The position numbers and the translations under genes were made by a program. Source: CAWEPK01 sp049521495 (GTDB lineage Bacteria > Desulfobacterota > Syntrophorhabdia > Syntrophorhabdales > WCHB1-27). Taken from it: a DNA stretch of 64,000 bases. Positions 34,875 to 42,866 of this stretch are shown piece after piece (position 1 is the stretch's first letter; the number at the start of each line of letters is the position of its first letter). The notes under the pieces were generated by a model. That model worked only from the letters and a program-made list of their open reading frames with translations. It did no database searches and was not told the DNA's origin. Location: assembly GCA_049521495.1 (NCBI GenBank), contig JBEKOT010000001.1, positions 1 through 64,000 on the forward strand. Reading direction: 5' to 3'.

Positions 34875-35693
34875 ATGACTGAGAACGATCTCGACAAAAG
34901 GAAGGACCCGGCGGACAGACGGCTCGGAGACGAGTGGCTCGACTGGAACGGGTCGACGGACCCCAATGACTCAGAGATTGACGAGAAGCTCACCACGTTT
35001 CTCACGCTGGCCGCCGGCGCGGTCCTTATATTTCTCGCGTGCTTGCAGCTAGGGTGGTATCTCGCCAAGCCCAGGTTCGAACAGCTTAGCCCGCTTCTAT
35101 CGAGCCTCATCGAGTGGTCGGCCCTGGCGCTGGCCGCCATGGTCTTTATTCTGGTAGTGCTGGAGACGATCCTCCTCTTCAAATTCCGAAAATCGCTCTT
35201 CCCGTATATCTGGGGGGCGAAGTTTCTCCTGTCCCTTCTCTCGAAGAGCCTATGGCTCGGAGAGAAGCTCGGTATAAACAGGGACAGGGTGAGCAACTCC
35301 TTTATCAAGGTCCACAACCTGATGGTAAAAAGCCACGCCAGGGAGCTGAATGCGGACACGCTCCTGATCCTTCTGCCCCGGTGCCTTGAAAAGGATGCCA
35401 GACGGCAGGTAGTAGAGAGGGCTAACGGGAGGGCCGTCCAGGTCGTCACTGCCGCGGGCGGCGAAGAAGCAAGGAAGGCGATCAGGCAATACAGACCCTC
35501 CTTGATCCTTGCGATCGCGTGCGAAAGGGACCTCATCAGCGGCATCAGGGACGTGGCTGAGAAGATACCCGTCCTCGCCATACCGAACAAGAGGCCGGAG
35601 GGACCATGCAAGAATACGCATCTGCAGCTCGATGCCCTTGATGACGCCCTCTCGTTTATCACGGCCAGGACGGGCAAGGCCACCAACCATTGA
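34875..35693 (+). CDS. DUF116-family membrane protein within the hopanoid operon
   Basis: A 272-residue protein. A hydrophilic N-terminus of about 42 residues is followed by two helices (about 43-65 and 80-105) and a cytosolic domain matching DUF116: LLILLPRCLEKD, PSLILAIACERDLISGI and VLAIPNKRPEGPCKNTHL. In many DUF116 proteins the Cys residues suggest metal binding; here the recurrent Cys at LPRC, ACE and GPC remain. The function is unknown. Being one base from hpnA and 36 bases from hpnH, it very likely belongs to hopanoid metabolism. Confidence 0.75.
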   Translation: MTENDLDKRKDPADRRLGDEWLDWNGSTDPNDSEIDEKLTTFLTLAAGAVLIFLACLQLGWYLAKPRFEQLSPLLSSLIEWSALALAAMVFILVVLETILLFKFRKSLFPYIWGAKFLLSLLSKSLWLGEKLGINRDRVSNSFIKVHNLMVKSHARELNADTLLILLPRCLEKDARRQVVERANGRAVQVVTAAGGEEARKAIRQYRPSLILAIACERDLISGIRDVAEKIPVLAIPNKRPEGPCKNTHLQLDALDDALSFITARTGKATNH

Positions 35694-35729
35694 AGCCTCC
35701 GGCCCGAAGCCCCAGCTGAGTGCAGCGCC

Positions 35730-36734
35730 ATGCGTTTTTCACCAGGTCTTTCAGCGGCCCTCACGGGCCATTTTTTTAAGAACGCCCTCGCGGGACGGAA
35801 GCTGTTTCCCCTTGTCCTCATGTTGGAGCCGACGCACAGGTGCAATCTCTCGTGCGCCGGCTGCGACCGTATAAGACTCTATGAAAAGAGCCATGCACCC
35901 GACCTCACGCTCGATGAATGCTTTGAAGCCGTCTCGTCGTCAGGCGCCCCGGTGGTTACGGTTACGGGCGGCGAACCGCTCCTGTACGCCGGCTTGAAAG
36001 AGCTTCTCGCGGGTCTTTTCAATATGAGACGGCACGTGTATCTTTGCACGAACGGACTGCTGGCGAGCTCTTTCGTAGGGGCTTTCGCGCCCGACCGACG
36101 CCTGACGCTCAGTTTCCATGTCGATGGCACAGAAGAAACGCACGATCGCGTGACAGGCCGGCCGGGGTCATTCGCGACGACAATTGAAGCCATAAAGCGT
36201 GCCAAAGAGAGGGGTTTCCGTGTGTGGACGAACACCTCAATCTACAAATGGACTCAAACGAAGCGCCTGATCGACCTCTTCTCCCTTTTGAAAGATCTAC
36301 GGGTGGACGGTATTCTTGTCTCGCCTGCCTTCGGGTATGAGAGCGTCCGTGACGATATTTTCCTGTCAAAGGAGGAGGCAGCGGTAAAATTCACAGAGAT
36401 GCGAAAGAGTCTTCGCGGCCTCCCGATGACCGGCACCCCTCTCTACTTCGATTTCCTTGAGGGAAAAGGGGAGATGGCTTGCACCCCCTGGGGCAGCCCG
36501 ACGCGAAACCCCTTTGGCTGGAAGTCGCCCTGTTATCTCATTACCGATACTTACCACGCCTCTTTTTCCGACCTTATGGAAAAGACCGAGTGGAAGGCAT
36601 ACGGGCCGGGCAGGGACGAACGCTGCACGAATTGCATGGTCCACAGCGGCTTCGAGCCGACCGCGATGCGGAAGGTATTCACCTGTCCCCGGACGATGCT
36701 CCGCCTTTTGTTGTGGAACATCCTTCCCTCCTGA
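35730..36734 (+). CDS. hpnH: Adenosylhopane synthase HpnH (radical SAM)
   Basis: A 334-residue radical SAM enzyme. The cluster motif is C38-NLS-C42-AG-C45 in EPTHRCNLSCAGCDR, TVTGGEPLLY follows, and C-terminal Cys residues (DERCTNCMVHSGFEPTA) complete the family pattern. HpnH joins a 5'-deoxyadenosyl radical to diploptene to give adenosylhopane. The TGA overlaps the next ATG (TGATG at 36732-36736). Confidence 0.94.
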   Translation: MRFSPGLSAALTGHFFKNALAGRKLFPLVLMLEPTHRCNLSCAGCDRIRLYEKSHAPDLTLDECFEAVSSSGAPVVTVTGGEPLLYAGLKELLAGLFNMRRHVYLCTNGLLASSFVGAFAPDRRLTLSFHVDGTEETHDRVTGRPGSFATTIEAIKRAKERGFRVWTNTSIYKWTQTKRLIDLFSLLKDLRVDGILVSPAFGYESVRDDIFLSKEEAAVKFTEMRKSLRGLPMTGTPLYFDFLEGKGEMACTPWGSPTRNPFGWKSPCYLITDTYHASFSDLMEKTEWKAYGPGRDERCTNCMVHSGFEPTAMRKVFTCPRTMLRLLLWNILPS

Positions 36735-37621
36735 TGGAAGCACTCCTGTCCCAAATCCTGGGCACGATCGCGCTGAGACCCTATTTCGTCGCCTTTCTTC
36801 TATCCTATTTCCTGGCCTGTTCGCTCCATCTCGGATTGAAGCGGGCCCTCCTCTTCGCGGTCTTCGGATACGCTATAGCGTGGGCCTCTGAATACTCATC
36901 CATACATAACGGCGTCCCTTACGGCCGCTATTTTTATATCGAAGCGACAAGGGGACGGGAGCTTTGGGTCCTCGGCGTGCCGTTCATGGATTCGATGAGC
37001 TTTGTCTTCCTCGCTTATGCATCCTACACGATGGCCCTTTTCACGATCTCCCCCGTGTTGCCGGCAGGCGGCCTCTACCTGCTTGAAACCAGAAAGATCA
37101 GAGGCTCATTCGGGGTGCGCCTCATGGGGGCGTTCTTCTTTATGTATCTGGACATCATTATAGATCCGGTGGCCCTGAGAGGCGACAGGTGGTTCCTCGG
37201 CCGGCTGTACGGCTACGGGAGGGAAGGCGCTTACTTCGGGATCCCCATCTCGAATTTCATCGGATGGCTCTGCGTCGGCTTCCTCCTTATCTACGCGTTG
37301 CAGCTGATAGACAGGCTTCTCCCCAGGAAAGACCTTTACGGTTCCTCCTTTCCCCGGAGGTATCTTTTTGGGCCGGCCCTCTATTTCGGCATCATCATAT
37401 TCAATCTCACTATTACCTTTCTCATCGGCGAGTACAACCTGCTGTGGGCGGGCATCTTCATAGCGCTCCTGCCCTCCCTCCTGCTTGCCTCGGCCGTGAA
37501 GAAGAAGCTTTGCGGAGCCGGGCGCGATTCGGCCCTGGAGGCGCATGTGAGAGATTTCCCCGGTGTTGTGGTACCGGGAAGAGACACGCCTAGGAAAGGA
37601 TCGCCCTGTTACAGCAACTGA
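36734..37621 (+). CDS. CruF-like carotenoid-biosynthesis-family membrane protein
   Basis: A 295-residue polytopic protein with about 7-8 helices. AWASEYSSIHNGVPYGRYFY, LGVPFMDSMSFVFLAYAS and YLDIIIDPVALRGDRWFLG carry the conserved acidic and aromatic residues of the CruF/DUF422 family, which hydrates a C1' double bond of carotenoids. Carotenoid genes are absent here, so in this operon it may act on a hopanoid or squalene-derived chain instead; that is inference. ATG 36734 overlaps the hpnH stop. Its 3' end overlaps hpnG on the opposite strand by 13 bases. Confidence 0.75.
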   Translation: MEALLSQILGTIALRPYFVAFLLSYFLACSLHLGLKRALLFAVFGYAIAWASEYSSIHNGVPYGRYFYIEATRGRELWVLGVPFMDSMSFVFLAYASYTMALFTISPVLPAGGLYLLETRKIRGSFGVRLMGAFFFMYLDIIIDPVALRGDRWFLGRLYGYGREGAYFGIPISNFIGWLCVGFLLIYALQLIDRLLPRKDLYGSSFPRRYLFGPALYFGIIIFNLTITFLIGEYNLLWAGIFIALLPSLLLASAVKKKLCGAGRDSALEAHVRDFPGVVVPGRDTPRKGSPCYSN

Positions 37622-38343
37622 AGCAGGTTGTTTAAAGCCAGGGCCAGGCTGTGTGACGCAATGTTCGAGCTGCGGCGGAGTTTTATGCCGTGGACCAGCA
37701 AACGGGGCCGCGAAAGGAATAGCCGGACCGCCCTATAGGTCCTGTACGTACCGGTGCTGTCGCAGACGGCCCGGGGGTCGAAGGGGAGATCCTCGGAAGC
37801 ACCGTCGCTTACACCCCTGATGGCTAAAAAGGAAAGCCCGTGCGCCAGCGAGAGCCGGGCCAGGACGAAGGTCTCCATGTCACAGACCGGAAGGGGAGTG
37901 CCGGAGGGCACTATACGGACGATCTCCTCCTTCTTCATCGGCTCCGAAAGGGTAAAAAATGTGCCCGCCCTGATGGGGATGCGTGCGGATAAGGCCTTCA
38001 GGAGCCCTCCTTGATCGGGCAGGGAAATCGTATCGAAGCCTTTCTTGTTGGTCAGGCAGACCTGTGAGGCCCAGATGAGATCCCCGACCCCGGCATCATG
38101 GGTGAGGGCACCACAGTAACCGAGGGAGACCGCTGCATCGGCTTTTTCTGTCTCCATCAGGCGAAGAAAAACGCGAGTTGCACTCTCCATGCCTACACCG
38201 GTCTCTGCGGCCACTATCGTGTGGGAGGGGTGGCCGAAGCGGAAGACCCTGAAAGGGAGGCCCGACAATCTTGTCTTACTCCCCAGCATTCTGCTTGCCT
38301 CCCCGATCTCCCTCGGAACGGCCCAAAAAAGGAGCAACCTCAT
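37609..38343 (-). CDS. hpnG: Hopanoid nucleoside phosphorylase-like HpnG
   Basis: A 244-residue purine/uridine phosphorylase-family protein: ETGVGMESATRVFLRLM, SLGYCGAL, PVCDMETFVLARLS with the ribose-binding Met-Glu, and FLAIRGVSDGASED with the base-contacting Asp. HpnG removes adenine from adenosylhopane to give (phospho)ribosylhopane. It is the only hopanoid gene on the minus strand, converging on the CruF-like gene with a 13-base 3' overlap and diverging from hpnI. Confidence 0.87.
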   Translation of the reverse strand: MRLLLFWAVPREIGEASRMLGSKTRLSGLPFRVFRFGHPSHTIVAAETGVGMESATRVFLRLMETEKADAAVSLGYCGALTHDAGVGDLIWASQVCLTNKKGFDTISLPDQGGLLKALSARIPIRAGTFFTLSEPMKKEEIVRIVPSGTPLPVCDMETFVLARLSLAHGLSFLAIRGVSDGASEDLPFDPRAVCDSTGTYRTYRAVRLFLSRPRLLVHGIKLRRSSNIASHSLALALNNLLQLL

Positions 38344-38396
38344 AATGCCCTATTTTACTACCTGCCGCCCGGTCTTGTGAAGCCTGCGGAGGAATT

Positions 38397-39560
38397 GTGA
38401 CAATCGCCTCTATTTTTTTCCTTACGCTCATAGCGCTCGGAGGCGCCTATCTCGTTCTTTCCCTCCTGTGCGTGCTGAGCTTCTTCGGTAAGTCCCGCCC
38501 GGAGAAGACGGTCCATTTGCCCCCGGAGGATTCGTTGGCCGTCTCCATACTCAAACCGATAAAGGGCTTCGACCCCTCCATGGCCGGGAATTTGGAGAGC
38601 TTCCTCGCCCAGGAGTATCCCCGCTTCGAGGTGCTCTTCGGCTTTCGCGACCCGGAAGACCCCGCCCTTCCTTTCGTTAAAAGAATGGCGGCGGAGGCGC
38701 CCTGCGAAGCCCGCGTCGTCGTCAGCAACACGGGCGCGGGCGCCAACGATAAGGTGCTCAGCCTCCAAGCGCTGGCGGATAATGCCCGCTATTCGATGCT
38801 GGCTCTTTCAGACAGCGACATGGTTGTCGATAGGGACTATCTCAGCCTGATAATCGGTGAGTTCCTTCGGGCGGGGAAGACGGGGATAGTGACCTCTCTC
38901 TACAAGATATCGAGACCCGTCTCCGTCGGGAGCGCCCTCGAATCGCTCACCATTGCCCTCGACTTCATCCCATCGGTCCTGGTGGCCAGGCGCATGGAAG
39001 GGATTACCTTCGGACTGGGCGCCTCCATCCTCATCTCCAAGGAGGTCCTTCGCGACATCGGCGGGTTCGCAGCCATCGCAGATTATCTCGCAGACGACTA
39101 CCAGCTGGGCAACAGGTGCTGGCAAAAGGGATACGATAACGTTCTCAGCGCCCGTGTGATCGAGAACCGGGTCGGGCCTATGAGTATAAGGGAACACCTG
39201 GTCCACCAGCTGCGCTGGGCGAGAACCCAGAGGGTATCGAGGCCGACGGGGTACCTCGGATACGGCATTAGCCACTTATTCCCTTTCACCCTGCTTTTCT
39301 TCCTAATCTGTCCCGGTGTCAAGCCTGCTGCCTTGATTGGTCTGGCCCTTGCCCTGCGTTACGCCCTCGCCCTTTCCCTCTATAGAAAAGTGGTCGCCGA
39401 TGCGGCCTGGCTCAGATGGCTTTTCCTAATACCTTTCAAGGACGCCCTCAGCTTCCTTGTTTGGCTCTGGAGCTTCGCCGGCTCGAAGGTGTACTGGAGG
39501 GGGGCCTATTACCGGACCGTAAGAGGGGGGAAGATGGTGAAAATTGATGGCGGCAGTTGA
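38397..39560 (+). CDS. hpnI: Hopanoid glycosyltransferase HpnI (ceramide-glucosyltransferase-like)
   Basis: A 387-residue membrane GT2 enzyme. An N-terminal helix is followed by AVSILKPIKGFDPSM, ALSDSDMVVDRDYLS (DxD region), DDYQLGNRC and HQLRWARTQR (the QxxRW-type motif), then two to three C-terminal helices. HpnI adds N-acetylglucosamine to bacteriohopanetetrol in Burkholderia. GTG 38397 follows GGAGG (38388-38392). The frame of the outer-membrane protein gene runs into its 3' end. Confidence 0.88.
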   Translation: MTIASIFFLTLIALGGAYLVLSLLCVLSFFGKSRPEKTVHLPPEDSLAVSILKPIKGFDPSMAGNLESFLAQEYPRFEVLFGFRDPEDPALPFVKRMAAEAPCEARVVVSNTGAGANDKVLSLQALADNARYSMLALSDSDMVVDRDYLSLIIGEFLRAGKTGIVTSLYKISRPVSVGSALESLTIALDFIPSVLVARRMEGITFGLGASILISKEVLRDIGGFAAIADYLADDYQLGNRCWQKGYDNVLSARVIENRVGPMSIREHLVHQLRWARTQRVSRPTGYLGYGISHLFPFTLLFFLICPGVKPAALIGLALALRYALALSLYRKVVADAAWLRWLFLIPFKDALSFLVWLWSFAGSKVYWRGAYYRTVRGGKMVKIDGGS

Positions 39561-39607
39561 AGGGCTTGCAGCGTCTGCTATCCGCGTGCTATCCTGAGGC
39601 GGAGTTT

Positions 39608-40948
39608 ATGGCCATTGCTGCAAAGCTGCTCCTCCTTTCTTCGCTTCCGCTCATGACAGCATGCGCGAGCGCATCGCCGGACATGTGCGGGCCGGCCCCT
39701 ATTCCAGTCGAGGCGCGGGAAGGCGGGTCAAAGGCCGATAAGCAGAAAGGGATGACGCCCGATGGCGGCAGCTCCGGGCAGGCCGCCGGCAAAGCGCCTG
39801 GAGCCGAAAGACCGGCCGGGAAGGCCGGCTTCGCTGCCGTGCCGGTGCCTTTCGTGGCTACTACGCCGAACGAAGGCACTTCTTATGGGGCGCTGGCTGC
39901 CTTTCTCCTTTACAACCGGCAGGGCGAGGTCACAAAGCTCGTGGCGCCCCAGGTAAACTACAACCGGAATTTCGGGTACACCGGTACTCTCTACGGGGCC
40001 TTCTATCCCAAGCCGGAGCGCCAGCTCGAGGTCAACCTCTCCCAGTCGACCATCATAAACCAGGACTACGACGCAAGGTTCCGGGACAAGACGCTTCTCG
40101 ACAACAAGCTCGAAACGAAGGCCTACGCCGGTGTTTTTGCCGACGGCTCCGCCCGTTTCTTCGGATTTCAATCGGAGAGCCAAAGGCGGAACCAGACGAA
40201 CTATACCGACCGGGAATCGGGCCTTGACATCTCCGCCGGCTACGACATCGTCAAGCACTTTCAGGTGGCCCTGGGCGATAGAGTGAGGGATGTCAGCATC
40301 GGCCACGGGGCCCTGACGGGCCTGCCCTTTATCGGCAGCCGCTTTACTGAAAATCAGGTGCCTGGTGTAAACGGGTTTACCGCCCACGTCCAGAGAGTGG
40401 CCTTTATTTACGACTCCATGGATTCCCGCATCACTCCTACTTCGGGCCTTTACGGGAGGGCGATTTTCGAGACGAGCAACGCACTGCTCGGCTCGGTCGC
40501 CAGTTTTCAGCGCTACGAACTCGAGGCAAAGGGTTATCTCCCTCTCTACGACGCTCGTTCGGTAACTGTCGCCCGCTTTGCCTATAACCAGGTCCTGGGC
40601 AGTAACGTACCCTTTCTTGAGCAGAGTGTCCTGGGCGGGGAGAACACGCTACGCGGTTACGGCCGTAATCGGTTTATCGACAACAGCTTCTTCCTCGGGA
40701 ACGTCGAGGAGCGGATTCGTCTGGGTCGCCTGAACCTGTTCGACGTAGATGCCGAGGTCGAAGCCGCGCCTTTTCTCGACGCAGGCACTGTAATGAGGGA
40801 CATTTGGTACATCCGTCGGAGGAATTTCAAGTACAATCCGGGGATCGGCTTCAGGGGCATAGTCAGGCCGAATATAGTGGGCCGCGTAGATATGGGCGTG
40901 GGCAAAGAGGGGATTGCGGTTTTCGCGGGGTTGGGCTACCCTTTTTAG
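39608..40948 (+). CDS. POTRA-less Omp85/BamA-family outer-membrane barrel
   Basis: A 446-residue protein. The signal MAIAAKLLLLSSLPLMTAC has a lipobox-like LMTAC, so it may be a lipoprotein; signal peptidase I cleavage after ACASA is the alternative. A low-complexity linker of about 70 residues precedes a 16-strand-type barrel of the surface antigen D15 class. GGENTLRGYGRNRF is the loop-6 RGY signature of Omp85 proteins, and the protein ends in VFAGLGYPF with the terminal aromatic. There is no room for POTRA domains. ATG 39608 is preferred over TTG 39557, which overlaps hpnI. It probably exports or places a product of this operon. Confidence 0.75.
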   Translation: MAIAAKLLLLSSLPLMTACASASPDMCGPAPIPVEAREGGSKADKQKGMTPDGGSSGQAAGKAPGAERPAGKAGFAAVPVPFVATTPNEGTSYGALAAFLLYNRQGEVTKLVAPQVNYNRNFGYTGTLYGAFYPKPERQLEVNLSQSTIINQDYDARFRDKTLLDNKLETKAYAGVFADGSARFFGFQSESQRRNQTNYTDRESGLDISAGYDIVKHFQVALGDRVRDVSIGHGALTGLPFIGSRFTENQVPGVNGFTAHVQRVAFIYDSMDSRITPTSGLYGRAIFETSNALLGSVASFQRYELEAKGYLPLYDARSVTVARFAYNQVLGSNVPFLEQSVLGGENTLRGYGRNRFIDNSFFLGNVEERIRLGRLNLFDVDAEVEAAPFLDAGTVMRDIWYIRRRNFKYNPGIGFRGIVRPNIVGRVDMGVGKEGIAVFAGLGYPF

Positions 40949-40955
40949 CGACTAC

Positions 40956-41681
40956 CTAACTCTCCGAATTGAACTTCTCGAGGGTAGAGATAAACTCGAG
41001 GAGCCCCACCTTCCTCTCCCTGTCAACGTCATTGAACTGGACGCCCATGTTGATCCTCTGGGAGTCCCGCTGTATGTTTCTTATGTTTCCCGCAATTTCG
41101 AGCCTATCCTCCACACCAGGTAATTGCACGTAGAAGACGACCATGTCGTTCACCCTCACATCGGGGAGTACCTGGTCAGCCGATCCTTTTATCATTGTGA
41201 AGTTGCATCCGGCACCGCTTATATCGACGATAATGCCATCCCCGACGACATTACGGTCCTTCGTCTTCTCGCCGCTCCTGATGTCAGCGGGAAGATAGCA
41301 CTCGATCCTTCTGTTCGATCGGAGGCTCCGTCGGAAAACTGAAGTCGGATAGGAGATGAACAACAACCTTAGGGGATCGGTCGTCATGCCCAGCAACTCG
41401 GATCGAAAGCCGAAAACATCGCCGCCGTTGATGTATCGGACGGTGATCTTGTTGCCTTTGAACAGCTTGCTCGTGATAGAACCAAAGGCGCCGGTGGACG
41501 GATATTTTATTATCAGCCAGTGGCCCGCAAGATAACCCACGGAGATACTGCTCATCTTGATCGAGACCCCGCTTATCTCGACCTGCAAGGGCACACCGAC
41601 AGGGAAGAAGAATTTCTTGCCGGATTTGCTCGGATCGTTCGAGGTTATCCCATCTTCACCACTCTTATTTTCAGCCGTCAT
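40956..41681 (-). CDS. YcgR-like PilZ c-di-GMP receptor
   Basis: A 241-residue protein. The N-terminal half is a YcgR-like beta domain (PVGVPLQVEISG, NGGDVFGFRSELLGM). The C-terminal PilZ domain has the c-di-GMP ligands RRSLRSNRRIECYLPA (RxxxR) and DISGAGCNF (D/NxSxxG). It ends MGVQFNDVDRE...LLEFISTLEK, as in YcgR. Such proteins tie c-di-GMP to motility or exopolysaccharide output. I chose ATG 41681, with ggaggag about ten bases upstream. It converges on the Omp85-like gene with 7 bases between. Confidence 0.85.
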   Translation of the reverse strand: MTAENKSGEDGITSNDPSKSGKKFFFPVGVPLQVEISGVSIKMSSISVGYLAGHWLIIKYPSTGAFGSITSKLFKGNKITVRYINGGDVFGFRSELLGMTTDPLRLLFISYPTSVFRRSLRSNRRIECYLPADIRSGEKTKDRNVVGDGIIVDISGAGCNFTMIKGSADQVLPDVRVNDMVVFYVQLPGVEDRLEIAGNIRNIQRDSQRINMGVQFNDVDRERKVGLLEFISTLEKFNSES

Positions 41682-41895
41682 ATCAGCTTCACTCCTCCAT
41701 CGGAATCGCCGCCTCCATGCAGGCGGGGAACTGCTCACCTCCCGCCAAGGGCCTCTATCGGCGAGAAAGCGTCAGCGCCGCAAGAGGACCCGGCGACCGG
41801 AAACATATATAGGGTTTATCGGATGAGCGGTGCAGTAATTAAGGGCGTCGCCCGAGCAATCCGGCGGGCGGCTTTGCGGCCGTGAGACCCGGCCC

Positions 41896-42519
41896 TTAGA
41901 AGTAGAAGCCGATAGTCAGGACATTCGCGTTAATTGACCTGTTGGGTGAGGCCGTCGAGCCGTTGGAGTAGTGACGGAGTCTGTCCTCTATGAAAAAGCG
42001 GCCGAAACGGTAGCCTGCGCCCGCTTCAAGCGTAAAATTGAGATGGGTCCCCTGTTCCTTAAAGCCCACGGTCGTATAGACCATGCCTGTCCCGGCGGTG
42101 AAAAAGAAGCCTCTCTTTTCCGCTCCGGACAGGCGGTATTTTAGGCCGGTGTAAAGGCCCGCGTCAACCCCTTGATCGGGCCTGTTGACGAAAGAGGCGA
42201 AAGGCTCGAGAAAGACGGCGAGCGCCAGGTAATCTCTGCACGGCCTCTCCAAGAGGTAGGTGACCTGAAAGAAATCATAGGCCCTTCCCCCCTCGATTCT
42301 GCTGAGATGCAATTCTGGGTTTAGCGCAGCGATACCGTAGCCGACCGACAAGGCCTGCTCCAGAGCCGACGCCGGCTCAGCCAGGCAGACGACTGACAGC
42401 AATAGCACCTGCAAAAGACGCTTAATCCCTCCATTCCCGGCCCCTCTATGCTGCTTTTGTCGGTCCGCCCTCGGCCCATGCCCCGGGCCCCCCTTTTCCT
42501 GCAGCGGGAGACTCTTCAT
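41896..42519 (-). CDS. PagL-like lipid A 3-O-deacylase (acyloxyacyl hydrolase family)
   Basis: A 207-residue outer-membrane barrel. After an N-terminal extension of about 32 residues comes a signal sequence (RLLQVLLLSVVCLAEPASA). The end, DRLRHYSNGSTASPN, carries the PagL-type His183/Ser185 pair, and the protein closes with IGFYF. The family removes the 3-position acyl chain of lipid A. The region that carries the acidic triad member in PagL reads SINANV, so that residue is not obvious. The true start may lie nearer the signal sequence, but no better codon with an RBS is visible. Confidence 0.72.
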   Translation of the reverse strand: MKSLPLQEKGGPGHGPRADRQKQHRGAGNGGIKRLLQVLLLSVVCLAEPASALEQALSVGYGIAALNPELHLSRIEGGRAYDFFQVTYLLERPCRDYLALAVFLEPFASFVNRPDQGVDAGLYTGLKYRLSGAEKRGFFFTAGTGMVYTTVGFKEQGTHLNFTLEAGAGYRFGRFFIEDRLRHYSNGSTASPNRSINANVLTIGFYF

Positions 42520-42614
42520 TGAAGAAATATGTTACTCCACAGCCTGCCTGTCAACGGTGCCGGTCTTAAGTCAGTCAGTGCCGGGTTGCAACGGGATTGG
42601 CGATGAGGTAAACT

Positions 42615-42785
42615 ATGCCTATGAAGGATGAAAAGACCCAGACACCAGAGGCCCCTTGCATAATGGAGACGTACAGAGAAAAGGGTGTTTTTCAGCGGCT
42701 TCACCTTTGCGACTACTTGCGGGAGCTTACGGAAGAACAGGCAGAAGAAGCGGCGACAACACAGGCGGAACCTTTCGCCCCTTAG
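42615..42785 (+). CDS. 56-residue acidic protein of unknown function
   Basis: A short frame from ATG 42615 (gaggta at 42605-42610 upstream) to TAG 42785. The product is acidic with CDYLRELTEEQAEEAA near the end and two Cys residues (APC, LHLC). Codon use is plausible and it fills the gap before the aminopeptidase gene, 81 bases upstream. I recognise no family. Confidence 0.4.
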   Translation: MPMKDEKTQTPEAPCIMETYREKGVFQRLHLCDYLRELTEEQAEEAATTQAEPFAP

Positions 42786-42866
42786 TTAGCCAAGCCTCCT
42801 GGGTCGGCGCCGGCTCGGCCAACGGCAGGCTCCGCAGCCCAATTCCAATCGAATGAAGGAATTCCC

